NCBI GenBank assembly: GCA_017517705.1
Contig: JAFWYM010000025.1
Coordinates: 36,830-100,829, forward strand
Direction: 5' to 3'
DNA length: 64,000 bases
DNA from: Alistipes sp.
Lineage (GTDB): Bacteria > Bacteroidota > Bacteroidia > Bacteroidales > Rikenellaceae
Made by a program: the position numbers and the translations under genes. Within the stretch, counting starts at the first letter, position 1; every line of letters begins with the position of its first letter. Below, piece after piece: positions 43,528-53,106 of this stretch. Under the pieces are notes generated by a model, which searched no databases, had not been told where the DNA came from, and worked only from the letters and a program-made list of their open reading frames with translations.

Positions 43528-43980
43528 TTAGTTTAGTTCGGGTATCTCCTCAATGCGGGCATAGGTATATGTGTCGGATGTCGATGTCGACTCCCAGCGC
43601 ATCTCCTCTCCTGGCGTATACATCGTCACGCGGTATGTGTCGCTCCAGGCGCCCACGCCATAGTCGTACGTGCCCGTGAGGATGAACTCGCCATACTCAT
43701 TCTTTTCGATGGTGAAGCTCCCGCTGTGCTTGTCGGCATACATCGAGCCAATGTTATCCCACATCTCGAAGCGTTGCTCCGTGCGGTTGAACTCTATGTA
43801 GCAGTAGGTGCTCTCCTCGATAGGCTCGCCATTCCATGCTATGAGCTCCCAGCAGCCATCTATCGTCGAGTATGTCACATCCATACCCGGGTTTACAACG
43901 GCGGGTGTAGCTCCGCGGTTGCAGCTTGCAAGGAGTGCTAAGGCAGCGAGTGCCAGCATAATAACTCTTCTTGGTCTCAT
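43528..43980 (-). CDS. Lipocalin-like lipoprotein
   Basis: 150 residues, lipobox LLASC (C20). GCWELIAWNGEPI at about 43-55 is the opening strand typical of Bacteroidetes lipocalin-like domains, followed by antiparallel strands (YCYIEFNRTEQRFEMW, EFILTGTYDYG, DTYRVTMY). Lies 3 bp after the DUF1573 gene and 11 bp before the 829-aa gene, inside the Sus-like locus. Ligand unknown. Confidence 0.7.
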   Translation of the reverse strand: MRPRRVIMLALAALALLASCNRGATPAVVNPGMDVTYSTIDGCWELIAWNGEPIEESTYCYIEFNRTEQRFEMWDNIGSMYADKHSGSFTIEKNEYGEFILTGTYDYGVGAWSDTYRVTMYTPGEEMRWESTSTSDTYTYARIEEIPELN

Positions 43981-43983
43981 ATC

Positions 43984-44766
43984 TTATCTCTTAATCGTTA
44001 CTCTTATAATTCGCTCTGTTGCCGTAGCCTCCACGCCCTCGACGATGATTATCGTCTCAATGTCGTGTGAGGGTGTTTGTGCAGGCATATACTCTACGAC
44101 AATCTCGCCCTCGGCTCCCGGAGCCAATATTGCGGGCTCGCATCGCAGGCTCAGCCCCTCGACTGTTGTCCGAGCCTTGATGCTCAGCTCCCGCTCTCCT
44201 GCGTTTGCCACGGCAATATATTCGCGGCGTGTGACATCAGCCTTCACCTGCTCCAGCACCACGCTCTTGCGACTTAGCCGTAGCGCGCCCATATCCTCCG
44301 TTAGATGGCTGAAGGCACTGCTCGGCTCGATTATGCCCCTGAGCGTCAGTCGCTCCGTAGGTAGGCTCTCGTCGAGCGTCGTATATACCGCAATGTCGTA
44401 GCTAAACGTGCCACTGCGCCCTGCGGGATTAAACTCAGCGGTGAGGGTGTACTCCTCTCCTATGGCTATTGTCGCCCGCGGTGATGTTATCCTCAGGCAG
44501 CTGCACGATGCCCTCATCGTGGTTATTGCTATTGCCTCGCCATGGTTGTTTTGCAGCGTGTAGCTAACCCTCACGATGTCGCTATCGGCTATCGTACCCA
44601 CATCGCGCACCTTAACCCTCGCCTTAAGCATGCCCTCTGCTTTGGCAGATAATGCGGGACGTACGAGCGAGTCGAGTGCCGAGCGCGAGATGAAACTCTG
44701 CGCCGTGAGCTCGCAGTAGCATGTAAGCAGTATGCCGATAAGCACTATGTAGCCTCTGCGTACCAT
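43984..44766 (-). CDS. DUF1573 protein
   Basis: 260 residues with an N-terminal hydrophobic segment but no clear lipobox, so exported or anchored. The DUF1573 signature is ITTMRASCSCLRITSP (Cys-x-Cys at 88-90), followed by EFNPAGRSGTFSYDIAVYT. A second Ig-like half includes AILAPGAEGEIVVEYMP. The domain is an ASPM/SPD2/hydin-like Ig fold of unknown function. It sits between the S8 protease and the lipocalin-like gene with gaps of 3 bp on either side. Confidence 0.85.
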   Translation of the reverse strand: MVRRGYIVLIGILLTCYCELTAQSFISRSALDSLVRPALSAKAEGMLKARVKVRDVGTIADSDIVRVSYTLQNNHGEAIAITTMRASCSCLRITSPRATIAIGEEYTLTAEFNPAGRSGTFSYDIAVYTTLDESLPTERLTLRGIIEPSSAFSHLTEDMGALRLSRKSVVLEQVKADVTRREYIAVANAGERELSIKARTTVEGLSLRCEPAILAPGAEGEIVVEYMPAQTPSHDIETIIIVEGVEATATERIIRVTIKR

Positions 44767-44769
44767 ATC

Positions 44770-46812
44770 CTACAGCCAACCCTTGTCCGAGGCGCCCTCG
44801 CGCACGGTTATCGTAGCTCGCAGCTCCTTGCCGTTGCTTGTCTGCAGCCTGTATGTTGTCTGCCCCACGCCCTTTGCCACTATCGTTAGCGTTGTGCCGC
44901 TAAGCGTAACCTCGGCGATAGCGTTGTTGGCTACCGTCACGCCCGTGATACGCTCGGTGGTATACTCCGCGATGTCGAGTGTTGTCGTAGCCTCGGGTGC
45001 GAGGTATAGGTTTGGTAGACGCATATCGCGACCACTGCCATCAATGGCCTTGAGCAGTGCCCCGGCATCTATCAGGCGTCCCATCTTACCGCGGTAGTCC
45101 GCAAGGTTCATCTTTACGGGCACAGCACCTGCCGAGGTGTGGTTCATATAAAATAGCTTCTCGCCGACGAAGTATTTGTCGATGTCGCGTGCCGTCTCGA
45201 ACAATAACTCGCGATACTCCTCGGATGTAAAGTGGCGGTGTTGCTGCTTGGCATACGCGAGGCCGAGGGCCGCTACGCCCGATACGTGGGGACATGCCAT
45301 AGATGTTCCTTCGTAGTAGCCGTAGCCTGCAACCCCATCGAGAACAAGGGTAGAGAATATGCTGCCCTGCTCCAGCAGTGTGCCATTATCATCGTATACA
45401 TCGTCCTTCTGGCCCGGTGTGCCGTAGTACTCCATATCGCCACCCGGGGCCGAGAGAAGCACCTCGCTGCCGTAGTTGGAGTACGAGGCCGGCGTGTAAT
45501 CTGCAGCAATGGCCGCAACAGATATACACTTGGAGTAGGCCGCGGGGAACGACGACTGTGCCGCATATTCGTTGCCCGAGGCAAAGATGGCAAGGCCACC
45601 GTTGATGACGCCGTTAGGCGAGCCTGCGCAGTTGATGAAGTAGTCCAACGCCTCCTTCTCCAGGGGGTATGTCCGAGCCCACTCCTCTTCGGTCGCAGGG
45701 CCCGGGGTATAACCCATGATGAGGTTCGATTTTGCGGAGTTGTAGCCCCATGAGCACTGCAATATCACGGCGCCATTGTCTGCGGCATACTTCATGGCAC
45801 GTGCCTCCATGGCCAGTGAGCATGAGTTCATGCCGTCGAAGAGCTGCAGGGTCATAATCTTGACACCTCGCTTACCCTTGCCACCACCGGCAATGCCCGC
45901 AACGCCTATGCCGTTGTCGTTGACGGCCGCAATGGTGCCCGCCACGTGTGTGCCGTGACCGGTGCTTCCGTTCGATGTCCACGATGTTATGCCCGTGTTA
46001 CGCACGAAGTTGTAGCCGTAGCGGTCGTCTACATATCCGTTGCCATCGGCATCCTTGCCCGCGTGCAGCTCCTCCTCATGGTTTATCCATATATTGTCTG
46101 CAAGGTCGGGATGGCTCCACATGACAGCCTCGTCCATCACCGCCACGATGATATCCTCGTCGCCCGTCGTGAGCTCCCACGCCTCGCGACAGCCGGCATC
46201 GGCGCCCGCAACAACAGCGGCCCACTCCTGAGCAAAGGGTGCCGTACCATCGTTTATGTAGCACCACTGGCGATACATCTCGGGGTCGTTGAAGGGCATC
46301 GTCGCCGTCCGCGTAGTGGGGTGCGATGCAGCCTCAGCGCAGCTTATGAAGCGAGCCTCGGCATTGGGATTGTAGGCTCTATAAATCTTGCGATTGCACT
46401 GCACCTTATCCACCTCGCCGAGCTGTGATAGTTGCTCGAAGGCGAGCCTTAGGTTGGTATCCTCGTCGAATCGGACGATATACCATAGGTGTAGTCCCGC
46501 TTCGCGTGTGCGCTCCTCGTGGCGCATATCTACGGGAAATACGCGCTCGAAGGAGTAGGCATCGAGGATGTCTAACACCTCGTCGGTTGAGGGTATGCCC
46601 GAGCGCGTAGCCTCGCCCCTAGAGCGTGTCATCGTAGCCTCAAGAATATTCTCCATCTCGGGCATAAACTTAATGATCACCTCGCCACGATTGGCATCTA
46701 TGGGGATGCTAACCACGGGGTCTCTATCCTCCTCGAGGCGTGGTGCCTCGCTCTCCTTCACGCAGGCAGTCGCCAGTGCGACAGTTGCAATATATAATAA
46801 GTATCTCTTCAT
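44770..46812 (-). CDS. Subtilisin-like (S8) protease lipoprotein
   Basis: 680 residues, lipobox ATAC (C17). A prodomain of about 150 residues (IIKFMPEMENILEATM, LWYIVRFDEDTNLRLAFEQ) precedes the peptidase. The active site is complete: Asp227 (AVMDEAVMWSHPDL), His286 (GHGTHVAGT), oxyanion Asn414 (ASGNEYA) and Ser504 (GTSMACPHVSG). The last 80 residues form an Ig-like BIG2-type domain (ITGVTVANNAIAEVTLSG). A surface protease inside a SusC/SusD locus without glycosidases suggests a protein or glycopeptide nutrient. It starts 2 bp after the BACON/LRR gene ends. Confidence 0.92.
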   Translation of the reverse strand: MKRYLLYIATVALATACVKESEAPRLEEDRDPVVSIPIDANRGEVIIKFMPEMENILEATMTRSRGEATRSGIPSTDEVLDILDAYSFERVFPVDMRHEERTREAGLHLWYIVRFDEDTNLRLAFEQLSQLGEVDKVQCNRKIYRAYNPNAEARFISCAEAASHPTTRTATMPFNDPEMYRQWCYINDGTAPFAQEWAAVVAGADAGCREAWELTTGDEDIIVAVMDEAVMWSHPDLADNIWINHEEELHAGKDADGNGYVDDRYGYNFVRNTGITSWTSNGSTGHGTHVAGTIAAVNDNGIGVAGIAGGGKGKRGVKIMTLQLFDGMNSCSLAMEARAMKYAADNGAVILQCSWGYNSAKSNLIMGYTPGPATEEEWARTYPLEKEALDYFINCAGSPNGVINGGLAIFASGNEYAAQSSFPAAYSKCISVAAIAADYTPASYSNYGSEVLLSAPGGDMEYYGTPGQKDDVYDDNGTLLEQGSIFSTLVLDGVAGYGYYEGTSMACPHVSGVAALGLAYAKQQHRHFTSEEYRELLFETARDIDKYFVGEKLFYMNHTSAGAVPVKMNLADYRGKMGRLIDAGALLKAIDGSGRDMRLPNLYLAPEATTTLDIAEYTTERITGVTVANNAIAEVTLSGTTLTIVAKGVGQTTYRLQTSNGKELRATITVREGASDKGWL

Positions 46813-46814
46813 AG

Positions 46815-48503
46815 CTACTCTTCGCTCATTTCATCGTTAAACTCAAAGCGTCCGCGCATAAGGGGGTAACGTTCGAAGTAGGGCTCCGTCGATGAGGGCT
46901 CGTTTGTGAAGCCTACGACCGTGCCGTTGCTATCTATGCCATTCTCCTGCTGCGGGTATACGAGCACCTCGGCTGCCCACTCCAACAGACGCGGGTGGTA
47001 CAGCAACCAGTCGGGAATCTCGCCCGAGAAGAAGTTGAGGTTTATCTTCAGCACGCGGGCATTCGGAAGGATGCGCGGGAGGTTGTTCTCCACGGCCCAG
47101 AGCAGTGTGTCGCCACGCTCGGCTATATCCTCCATCGTGTAGGCGCGCACGCCCTCATCGCCCACCTTAAAGTCGGGTAATGCACCCTCGATGTAGTTGT
47201 ACGAGAGCGTCAGCTCCTCCAGCTCCTCCCATAGGAAGAGCTCTCTTACGACATCCTCATCTGCGGTGTTCGTGTAGAGGCCTATGCCATTGTCGTTTGC
47301 TGTCTCCCTCTTGCGCAGGTCGCTCAGCGATGCGCGGCGGTTGCTGGCGAGGTTCAGCGACTTGAGCTTCGGGAAGTTCTCGGGGGTGAGTACCTCGGGG
47401 AGGCTGTTGAAGTTGTTGGAGTTGAGGTCGAGAGTCTCGAGCGTGTCGCCCAAGCGTGCAAAGTTCTCGGGGAGCGACACGAGGCCATAGGCCGCAACAC
47501 GCAAGTCCTTCAAATACTCGAGGTCGCAGATCTCCTCGCCCATATCTATCGACTTGAGCATAGTGTTCACGTTGCCAAAGAGCGACAGCGTCTCGAGATA
47601 CTTGAGGTAGCGTATCTCCTGCGGTATGCCCTCCTCGGTGTTGAAGTAGCTGAGGTCGAGGTCGCGAACACGGCCTATAGCCTCGGGCTCCGGAAGACTC
47701 CTATCTGTCGCCTCCCACAGACGTACGCAGTCCCAGCGGTGCATACCCTCGGTGGTAGAGATGCCGTTGTCGCTCCAACACTCCATCTTCTCGAAGATGG
47801 TGACTACGGCTAACGAGTCGCCCTGGCGGTTATCCTCGATAAGAGGTGCTGCCTTTTGGCGCACGACGATCGTTGTGGGCATATCCATGCCCTGGCCCGT
47901 AAGGTGTAGCCTTGCTATGCGCTCCTTAGGCTCGGGGTTCATCTTCCACTCCACCCTTATGCGCGTATCACGTGGACGGGCGCCACGGTCGAGTGTCAGA
48001 GTGTGCTCCTTGACCGTGAGCCACTCGGCATCTGTCGTATACTCCGTGTTGACGTCGAAGGGTACGTTGGCACTCACCTCGATATCGAACCATCGCTCCG
48101 TGCGGCTTGCCGAGGCGGCGATGGTATGTTCGCTCTTCGCGGGTTTTACCATTTTGGCATATCCCTCTTGTGTGATGGCCACCTCCTGGAGTATCTCGCC
48201 TGCCGATGAGAAGCGTATCTCCGTCTCGCGGCGATCGTTCACGAGCGTCGAGTCGATCTTTATGATGCACTCCACATTGCCACGGCCATTTGCCGGCGAT
48301 ATCATCACCCAGGGCACATCGCTTATTGCCATCCACTCCTTCGATGAACGTATGGCGAGGGTATACTCGCCACCCTCGGCACGTGCCTCGATGACTCCAT
48401 TGTCGGCCTCGAAGGCAGGGATGGAGGTGTTGTCGTTAACACAGCCTATGAGCACCACCGATGCTACTGCTGCTGTTAGTAGTATGCTGTTATGTAGTTT
48501 CAT
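46815..48503 (-). CDS. BACON-domain leucine-rich-repeat lipoprotein
   Basis: I start at the Met at 48503 (MKLHNSILL); a Met two codons earlier (48509) is equally possible. About 562 residues, lipobox LIGC. A BACON-like domain (about 30-115: YTLAIRSSKEWMAISDVPWVMISP) is followed by a second Ig-like domain (WFDIEVSANVPFDVNTEY). Leucine-rich repeats then run from about 275 to 510 (LETLDLNSNNFNSLPEVL, LEELTLSYNYIEGALPDF, ARVLKINLNFFSGEIPDWLL). Probably a surface protein-binding factor. Confidence 0.85.
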   Translation of the reverse strand: MKLHNSILLTAAVASVVLIGCVNDNTSIPAFEADNGVIEARAEGGEYTLAIRSSKEWMAISDVPWVMISPANGRGNVECIIKIDSTLVNDRRETEIRFSSAGEILQEVAITQEGYAKMVKPAKSEHTIAASASRTERWFDIEVSANVPFDVNTEYTTDAEWLTVKEHTLTLDRGARPRDTRIRVEWKMNPEPKERIARLHLTGQGMDMPTTIVVRQKAAPLIEDNRQGDSLAVVTIFEKMECWSDNGISTTEGMHRWDCVRLWEATDRSLPEPEAIGRVRDLDLSYFNTEEGIPQEIRYLKYLETLSLFGNVNTMLKSIDMGEEICDLEYLKDLRVAAYGLVSLPENFARLGDTLETLDLNSNNFNSLPEVLTPENFPKLKSLNLASNRRASLSDLRKRETANDNGIGLYTNTADEDVVRELFLWEELEELTLSYNYIEGALPDFKVGDEGVRAYTMEDIAERGDTLLWAVENNLPRILPNARVLKINLNFFSGEIPDWLLYHPRLLEWAAEVLVYPQQENGIDSNGTVVGFTNEPSSTEPYFERYPLMRGRFEFNDEMSEE

Positions 48504-48514
48504 ACGCATAGTGT

Positions 48515-51121
48515 TTATTCGAGGTTAAGGGCGTCGCAGCCACGTATATCCTGTGTCGAGTCATATATAAGCTCGTAGTACCCCATCTCGATGTAGGGGC
48601 ATACGTTCGAGAGGTCTATCGATATGTTGGGGTTATCCTTAATCTCGAAAAGAAGGATGTAGGGCGAGATGGTATCCTCGATCTTACGCAGGTCGTTCGA
48701 GCCTATGTAGAATGCCGCCATTCGTGGGCACTGGCCTATGCCTGTGGGCCACTCGCTTAGCGTGCGGTTACCCTCGTCGTCGCGCTGTTGACGTACGCTC
48801 ATGACTGTGAGGTGGTCGATCGACAGCGGTGCATAGGGGAACGCCTCAAAGGCATTGCTCGAGAGGTCGATGCCGTAGAGATAGGGTAGATTCGAGGCGC
48901 TAAAGTCGGCATAGGGTATCTCCTTCAGGCGGTTGTAGCTGAGGTCTATGGTCGTCAGATGCTCGCTATTAGCACCTTGTAGTGCCCCCTCCTCAATCTT
49001 ACGCATGCCGTTGCCACTAAGCATCAGCGTCTGTATTATTGAGCCCGAGCCTATGAGACGCTTCGGTAGCTCCGCAAGGCGGTTGCCCGCAAGGTTGAGG
49101 GTCGCGGTGTTGACGCCGCGCCACTGGTCGCCATTCTCGAGTGCCGCAATGCGATTGTTCGCGAAGTTAACCGTCTGCATAACAAATATCGAGCGCGCGG
49201 TGAAGATGTCGGGAAGCTCTGTGAGGAGGTTCCCCGAGCATGAGAATGTCTCCATCTGGTTCACTCCGCAGAAGTATCCATCCTCGGCAGCCTTGAGCTC
49301 CGTGATGCGGTTGTTGTCGAGGTATATCGTCGCGGGCGTAATCTCCTTACCGAAGGGGTGTGCCACCTCCAACTCGTTGTTCGTGCAGTCTAAGAGTCCG
49401 AGCTTGGTCATGCGCTTGAGGTAGTCGTGCGAGGGCGTCTCCTTGAGTCGGTTGTAGCCGAGGTAGAGGATCTGTATCGTGGCACCCGAGCGACCATCGA
49501 TTATCGCCTCCCAGTCGCTCTTAAGCTGCTGGCCCGTGATTGTGCGGTTGAGGGCTACGTTGAGCGACTGTATGTTGGGCAGTGCGGTGAGAAGCTCCAG
49601 TGGCAGGCGCGTGAGCTTCGGACAGTTGTATATCTCCACATCTGTGAGGTTCTTGAAGTTCTCCCAGCTCCACTCTTCGCGCTCGTCGTAGAATGGCGAC
49701 TCGGGCTCCACCTCCACGAAGATGTCGTCGCTTAATGGGGCGTTGGCAATGAATAGCTGCTCGAGGAGCGTGAGGCGCATCACGGCACGCGATATGGCTG
49801 TTATGCCATTTGTGTAGTTGCCAAAGGCGACATCGCGCTTATGCACCGTGCTGAGTATCGAGGGCTGTGCCGGGTCGCTGTTTATCGTGCGCTTGAGCTC
49901 GTCGCTCAGTGCCTCGCGACCATCGCGCTTGAGCATCTTACGCTCATAGTCGTGGGCATCGATGCGACCATCTACGAGGCTGTTGTCGAAGCCTCCAATA
50001 AGCTCATTATGGTTGCCGAGGTATAGCACGCGGAGCTCCGTGAGCTGACCTATGGCGTCGGGCACAACGCCACGGGCACCGAAGCCTGAGATGTTGAGCG
50101 CCACAACGCGGCCGCTGCCATCGAGTGTTACGCCCGGCTGCTCGCCCCACATATCCTTGTCCTTGTTGAAGTCCCAGTTTGCCCCCGCGACATACTCCTC
50201 GCCGTGGAATGTCCAGTTGGGGCCATCGAGTGCCAGCCATATCTCCCTCAATGCCTCATAGTCGGCAATGTGCGCTGCCGTCTCGCTGAAGAGGATGGGC
50301 ACGGCGACATCCCTCGTCGTCGTGATGTCCTCGACCGAGAACTCGGCGCCTAAGTCGGTGATTGTGGCGCTCTCCAGGCGATTCTTACCACGCACGTCGG
50401 AGTATGTGGTGTAGCCCGTGATGGTGTAGTTGCCCGCCTCGAGCCATACGAGCGTGTCGCACGTAGCTCGCGAGCTAAGGTGGTTGCGGTCGCCATATAT
50501 GCTCTCATCCACAGCGCCCTCACCGAAGGTCTCGGTGTAGGTTACGGGGAGGTGCTCGAATGTCGTCGATGCCTGCGAGAACTTATTACGCACGGTGATG
50601 TCTACCGAGCGTATCGAGCGAAAGAGGTATGCCCCCTCGTCGCCACGCGTGAGCTCCTTCTCCAACACGAACGACACCTTGCCTCGCTCGACACACGCTA
50701 CACCTATATTCTTGACCTCGAGGCCTCCCTTTTGTACGGTGAAGGTGCCTGCGCCATCTCCCACAAGGAGCTCGTTGTCGAGGTTGTCGTAGAGGTAGTA
50801 GCCTATGATGTTGTACTGGCCAGCCATGAGGCGTAGCTTCTGGCTATATAGGCCCCACTCTGCCGCCTCCCTGTCGAATGATGATAGTGGCAGCGTCTGC
50901 TGTATCGTCGAGCCCTCGTGCTGCATGACGACCGTTATCTTGCACGCATCGGCCATCCACTCTAAGGCATCCGTGGCACGCGTCTCCAAGGCGCTATGCT
51001 TCACTAACTTGAACTGCACGTAGCCATAGTCGGCATCGAGGCTCTCGCCACCCTTCTCGCATGCTGTGATGCCAATAACGAGGGCTATGGCCACCGTACA
51101 TATATGTAGTAGTCTGTTCAT
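48515..51121 (-). CDS. DUF4458 leucine-rich-repeat lipoprotein
   Basis: 868 residues, lipobox ITAC (C21). The N-terminal domain (about 30-270) matches DUF4458 as I know it: DYGYVQFKLVKHSALETRATDAL, LRLMAGQYNIIGYYLYD and RGKVSFVLEKELTRGDEGAY. It repeats as a second sandwich with WLEAGNYTITGYTTY. From about 300 to the end are leucine-rich repeats (LRVLYLGNHNELIGG, IQILYLGYNRLKETP, IQTLMLSGNGMRKIEEGA). It lies 5 bp before the BACON/LRR gene, giving two LRR lipoproteins in tandem. Confidence 0.88.
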   Translation of the reverse strand: MNRLLHICTVAIALVIGITACEKGGESLDADYGYVQFKLVKHSALETRATDALEWMADACKITVVMQHEGSTIQQTLPLSSFDREAAEWGLYSQKLRLMAGQYNIIGYYLYDNLDNELLVGDGAGTFTVQKGGLEVKNIGVACVERGKVSFVLEKELTRGDEGAYLFRSIRSVDITVRNKFSQASTTFEHLPVTYTETFGEGAVDESIYGDRNHLSSRATCDTLVWLEAGNYTITGYTTYSDVRGKNRLESATITDLGAEFSVEDITTTRDVAVPILFSETAAHIADYEALREIWLALDGPNWTFHGEEYVAGANWDFNKDKDMWGEQPGVTLDGSGRVVALNISGFGARGVVPDAIGQLTELRVLYLGNHNELIGGFDNSLVDGRIDAHDYERKMLKRDGREALSDELKRTINSDPAQPSILSTVHKRDVAFGNYTNGITAISRAVMRLTLLEQLFIANAPLSDDIFVEVEPESPFYDEREEWSWENFKNLTDVEIYNCPKLTRLPLELLTALPNIQSLNVALNRTITGQQLKSDWEAIIDGRSGATIQILYLGYNRLKETPSHDYLKRMTKLGLLDCTNNELEVAHPFGKEITPATIYLDNNRITELKAAEDGYFCGVNQMETFSCSGNLLTELPDIFTARSIFVMQTVNFANNRIAALENGDQWRGVNTATLNLAGNRLAELPKRLIGSGSIIQTLMLSGNGMRKIEEGALQGANSEHLTTIDLSYNRLKEIPYADFSASNLPYLYGIDLSSNAFEAFPYAPLSIDHLTVMSVRQQRDDEGNRTLSEWPTGIGQCPRMAAFYIGSNDLRKIEDTISPYILLFEIKDNPNISIDLSNVCPYIEMGYYELIYDSTQDIRGCDALNLE

Positions 51122-51148
51122 AACCTATCTTGTTTGTCGTTCTTGTCG

Positions 51149-52699
51149 TTACTCCGTAGGAGGTGTCACCACCAGTAGCTTCTTAGCCACGCCGTCGAGC
51201 TTGAATAGTGCCTCGACATTATCCTCGAAGCCCGCCTTGGGGCCTAAGAGTCGTGCTGCCATAACCTCATCCTTGTTCTCGCCCACCTCATACTCGCCTT
51301 CACTTGCCTTGAGCTTCTCTCCGCGGTAGTAGAACTCCACCGTGGCACGTCCCTCGGTGAAGCTATCCGTCGTCCAGCCCTCGATGCGTGGGTCGATGAT
51401 GATGCCCGGTGTCTTGCCATCCATGGGTAGCGGGAAGGGGCAGGTGTAGGCATCCTCCACGCCATACTTTGCCATTACCTCCGCATCGGTATATCTCGTG
51501 CAGGGTATCTCGTATATTGTCAACGAGTGGTACACGTACATTCCCTCATAGGGGCTGCGCTCGGAGAAGTCCATCTGCGTAATCTCGCAGATGATGTACT
51601 GCAGATAATCATATTTTATGGTCTCGAGCTGTAGTCCCGAGGCATCGTCGTACTCGAAGATGTTACCCTTGATGTCGGCGCGTATCTTGTTGTATATGCC
51701 TCGCGGCAGTGCCATCGCCACACCATAGCGCGTCTTGTCCGTAGCCTTCACGCTGAGTGTCGCGCTCTCGTAGTCGTACTCCATCCACTTGGCGTCGAGC
51801 TCATACGAGGGTATACCACGGTCTACGACCTTCTCGAAGAGAATCACCTCGTAGTCGTTCTTGAGTGCCGTGATGCGGTATGTGAGTCCATCCTCTATGG
51901 TGATATAGTCGCCCGTGGCCTGATCCTTCTGTCGGAATGTCTTGCCGTCGAGTGACACCTCCCAGCCGAAGGTGTTGGCTGTGGGACCCGCGAACGATAA
52001 CTCGGTGTTGCTCATGCCCTTGAATATTATGGGGAAGGTGAAGGATGCTTTGCCGCTCTCGTCGGCGAAGGTTATTGTGTAACCATCCTCCTTGGTTATG
52101 GGGTACTGCTCGCGCTCACCGTCGCATACGATGCGTGCCATCGCCTCTGTCTGCTCGCCCGGGACACCCGTCACGGCACCGTCGTAGAACTCCACCCAGT
52201 CGGGGTAGTCTACGGCAGCAAAGCGGAAGTTAGCCTCGACACGGAATGGTATCCAGTCGACATAGCCGAGCTCTACGGCGCTTATCGGCGTGTCAGTGAT
52301 GTCGTATATGCGCATATATAGCTGGTTGGCACCACGCTCTACGGTGGCTATGATACCCTTGTTGCCACCCATCTTCATCGTTATGTTGGCAAACGTAGGC
52401 TCGTTCTTGATGTTCTCGTCGGTGATGCGTAGCGTTATGGTGTGTGTTCCCGCACGTCCCGACATGTCGAGCACCTCGCCTGCCGAGGTGATGAACTTAC
52501 ACCACGTGGCATCCGACGATAGCTGCCAGTTGCCCGTTACCGAGAATGTAAACGTTGGGCGATCCCCCGCCGAGCATATTATCTCCTTAGCATTGGGAAT
52601 TACGCTCACGGGCGTCTCCTTCTCGCACGCTACGGTGCCAACAACAATCATAGCGATGAGTGCCATCGTTGCACTCCTAAGTATCGAAACCTTCTTCAT
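51149..52699 (-). CDS. BACON-like surface lipoprotein (DUF5003-type)
   Basis: I start at the ATG at 52699 (MKKVSILRS, 516 residues), which places a clean lipoprotein signal (lipobox TVAC) at the N-terminus; an ATG nine codons upstream adds only RIKQKYY. The first domain has FTFSVTGNWQLSSDATWCKFITSAG, a BACON-like strand pattern with WC. Later strands include WVEFYDGAVTGVPGEQ and FGWEVSLDGKTFRQ. From memory of the family I would call it DUF5003. Its 5' flank is the tandem-repeat gap, so it may be transcribed less than susC and susD. Confidence 0.72.
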   Translation of the reverse strand: MKKVSILRSATMALIAMIVVGTVACEKETPVSVIPNAKEIICSAGDRPTFTFSVTGNWQLSSDATWCKFITSAGEVLDMSGRAGTHTITLRITDENIKNEPTFANITMKMGGNKGIIATVERGANQLYMRIYDITDTPISAVELGYVDWIPFRVEANFRFAAVDYPDWVEFYDGAVTGVPGEQTEAMARIVCDGEREQYPITKEDGYTITFADESGKASFTFPIIFKGMSNTELSFAGPTANTFGWEVSLDGKTFRQKDQATGDYITIEDGLTYRITALKNDYEVILFEKVVDRGIPSYELDAKWMEYDYESATLSVKATDKTRYGVAMALPRGIYNKIRADIKGNIFEYDDASGLQLETIKYDYLQYIICEITQMDFSERSPYEGMYVYHSLTIYEIPCTRYTDAEVMAKYGVEDAYTCPFPLPMDGKTPGIIIDPRIEGWTTDSFTEGRATVEFYYRGEKLKASEGEYEVGENKDEVMAARLLGPKAGFEDNVEALFKLDGVAKKLLVVTPPTE

Positions 52700-53106
52700 A
52701 TAGTATTTTTGTTTTATTCTTCTCAATTATGTTATCTACAATAGTGCCTGGTTGCGCCGGCTGTAGTCCTTCGGGAAGTATATCGCCTTGTTTAGCACTT
52801 CTGTTGTCCAAACTAACCATCGGCAGCGGTAGACCCTCGGGAAGTACATCGCCTTGTCGGTTAGCACTCAGCCCCCCACCTGTAGCCTAATGTGACCATC
52901 GGCAGTGGTAGACCTTCGGGAAGTACATCGCCTTGTCGGTTAGCACTCAGCCCCCCACCTGTAGCCTAATGTGACCATCGGCAGTGGTAGACCTTCGGGA
53001 AGTACATCGCCTTGTTTAGCACTTCCGTTGTCCAAACTAACCTTCGGTAGCGGTAGACCTTCGGGAAGTACATCGCCTTGTCGGTTATCACTCACTCCCC
53101 CGTAGT
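52700..53106. other. 407-bp gap inside the Sus-like locus, filled with tandem repeats
   Basis: No complete gene. It holds the A-B-B-A repeat array. In one minus-strand frame each repeat reads KA(M/I)YFPK(V/D)Y, and the copy nearest the lipoprotein continues to a stop just before it. This may be a decayed coding fragment. Confidence 0.7.
52762..53081. repeat. Tandem repeat array: five cores spaced 66-79-79-66 bp
   Basis: A core of about 30 bp, containing GACCTTCGGGAAGTACATCG and CGCCTTGT, begins at 52762, 52828, 52907, 52986 and 53052. The spacers are of two kinds: 66-bp A units with TTTAGCACTTCTGTTGTCC and 79-bp B units with CGGTTAGCACTCAGCCCCCC. The two B units are nearly identical over their full length. 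The core contains a CTTC-GG-GAAG mini-stem. Confidence 0.9.

Noticed and set aside
52762-53081. CRISPR-like repeat array
   Set aside because: Cores alternate with only two repeated spacer types rather than unique spacers, unit lengths are 66 and 79 bp, and no cas gene is near.
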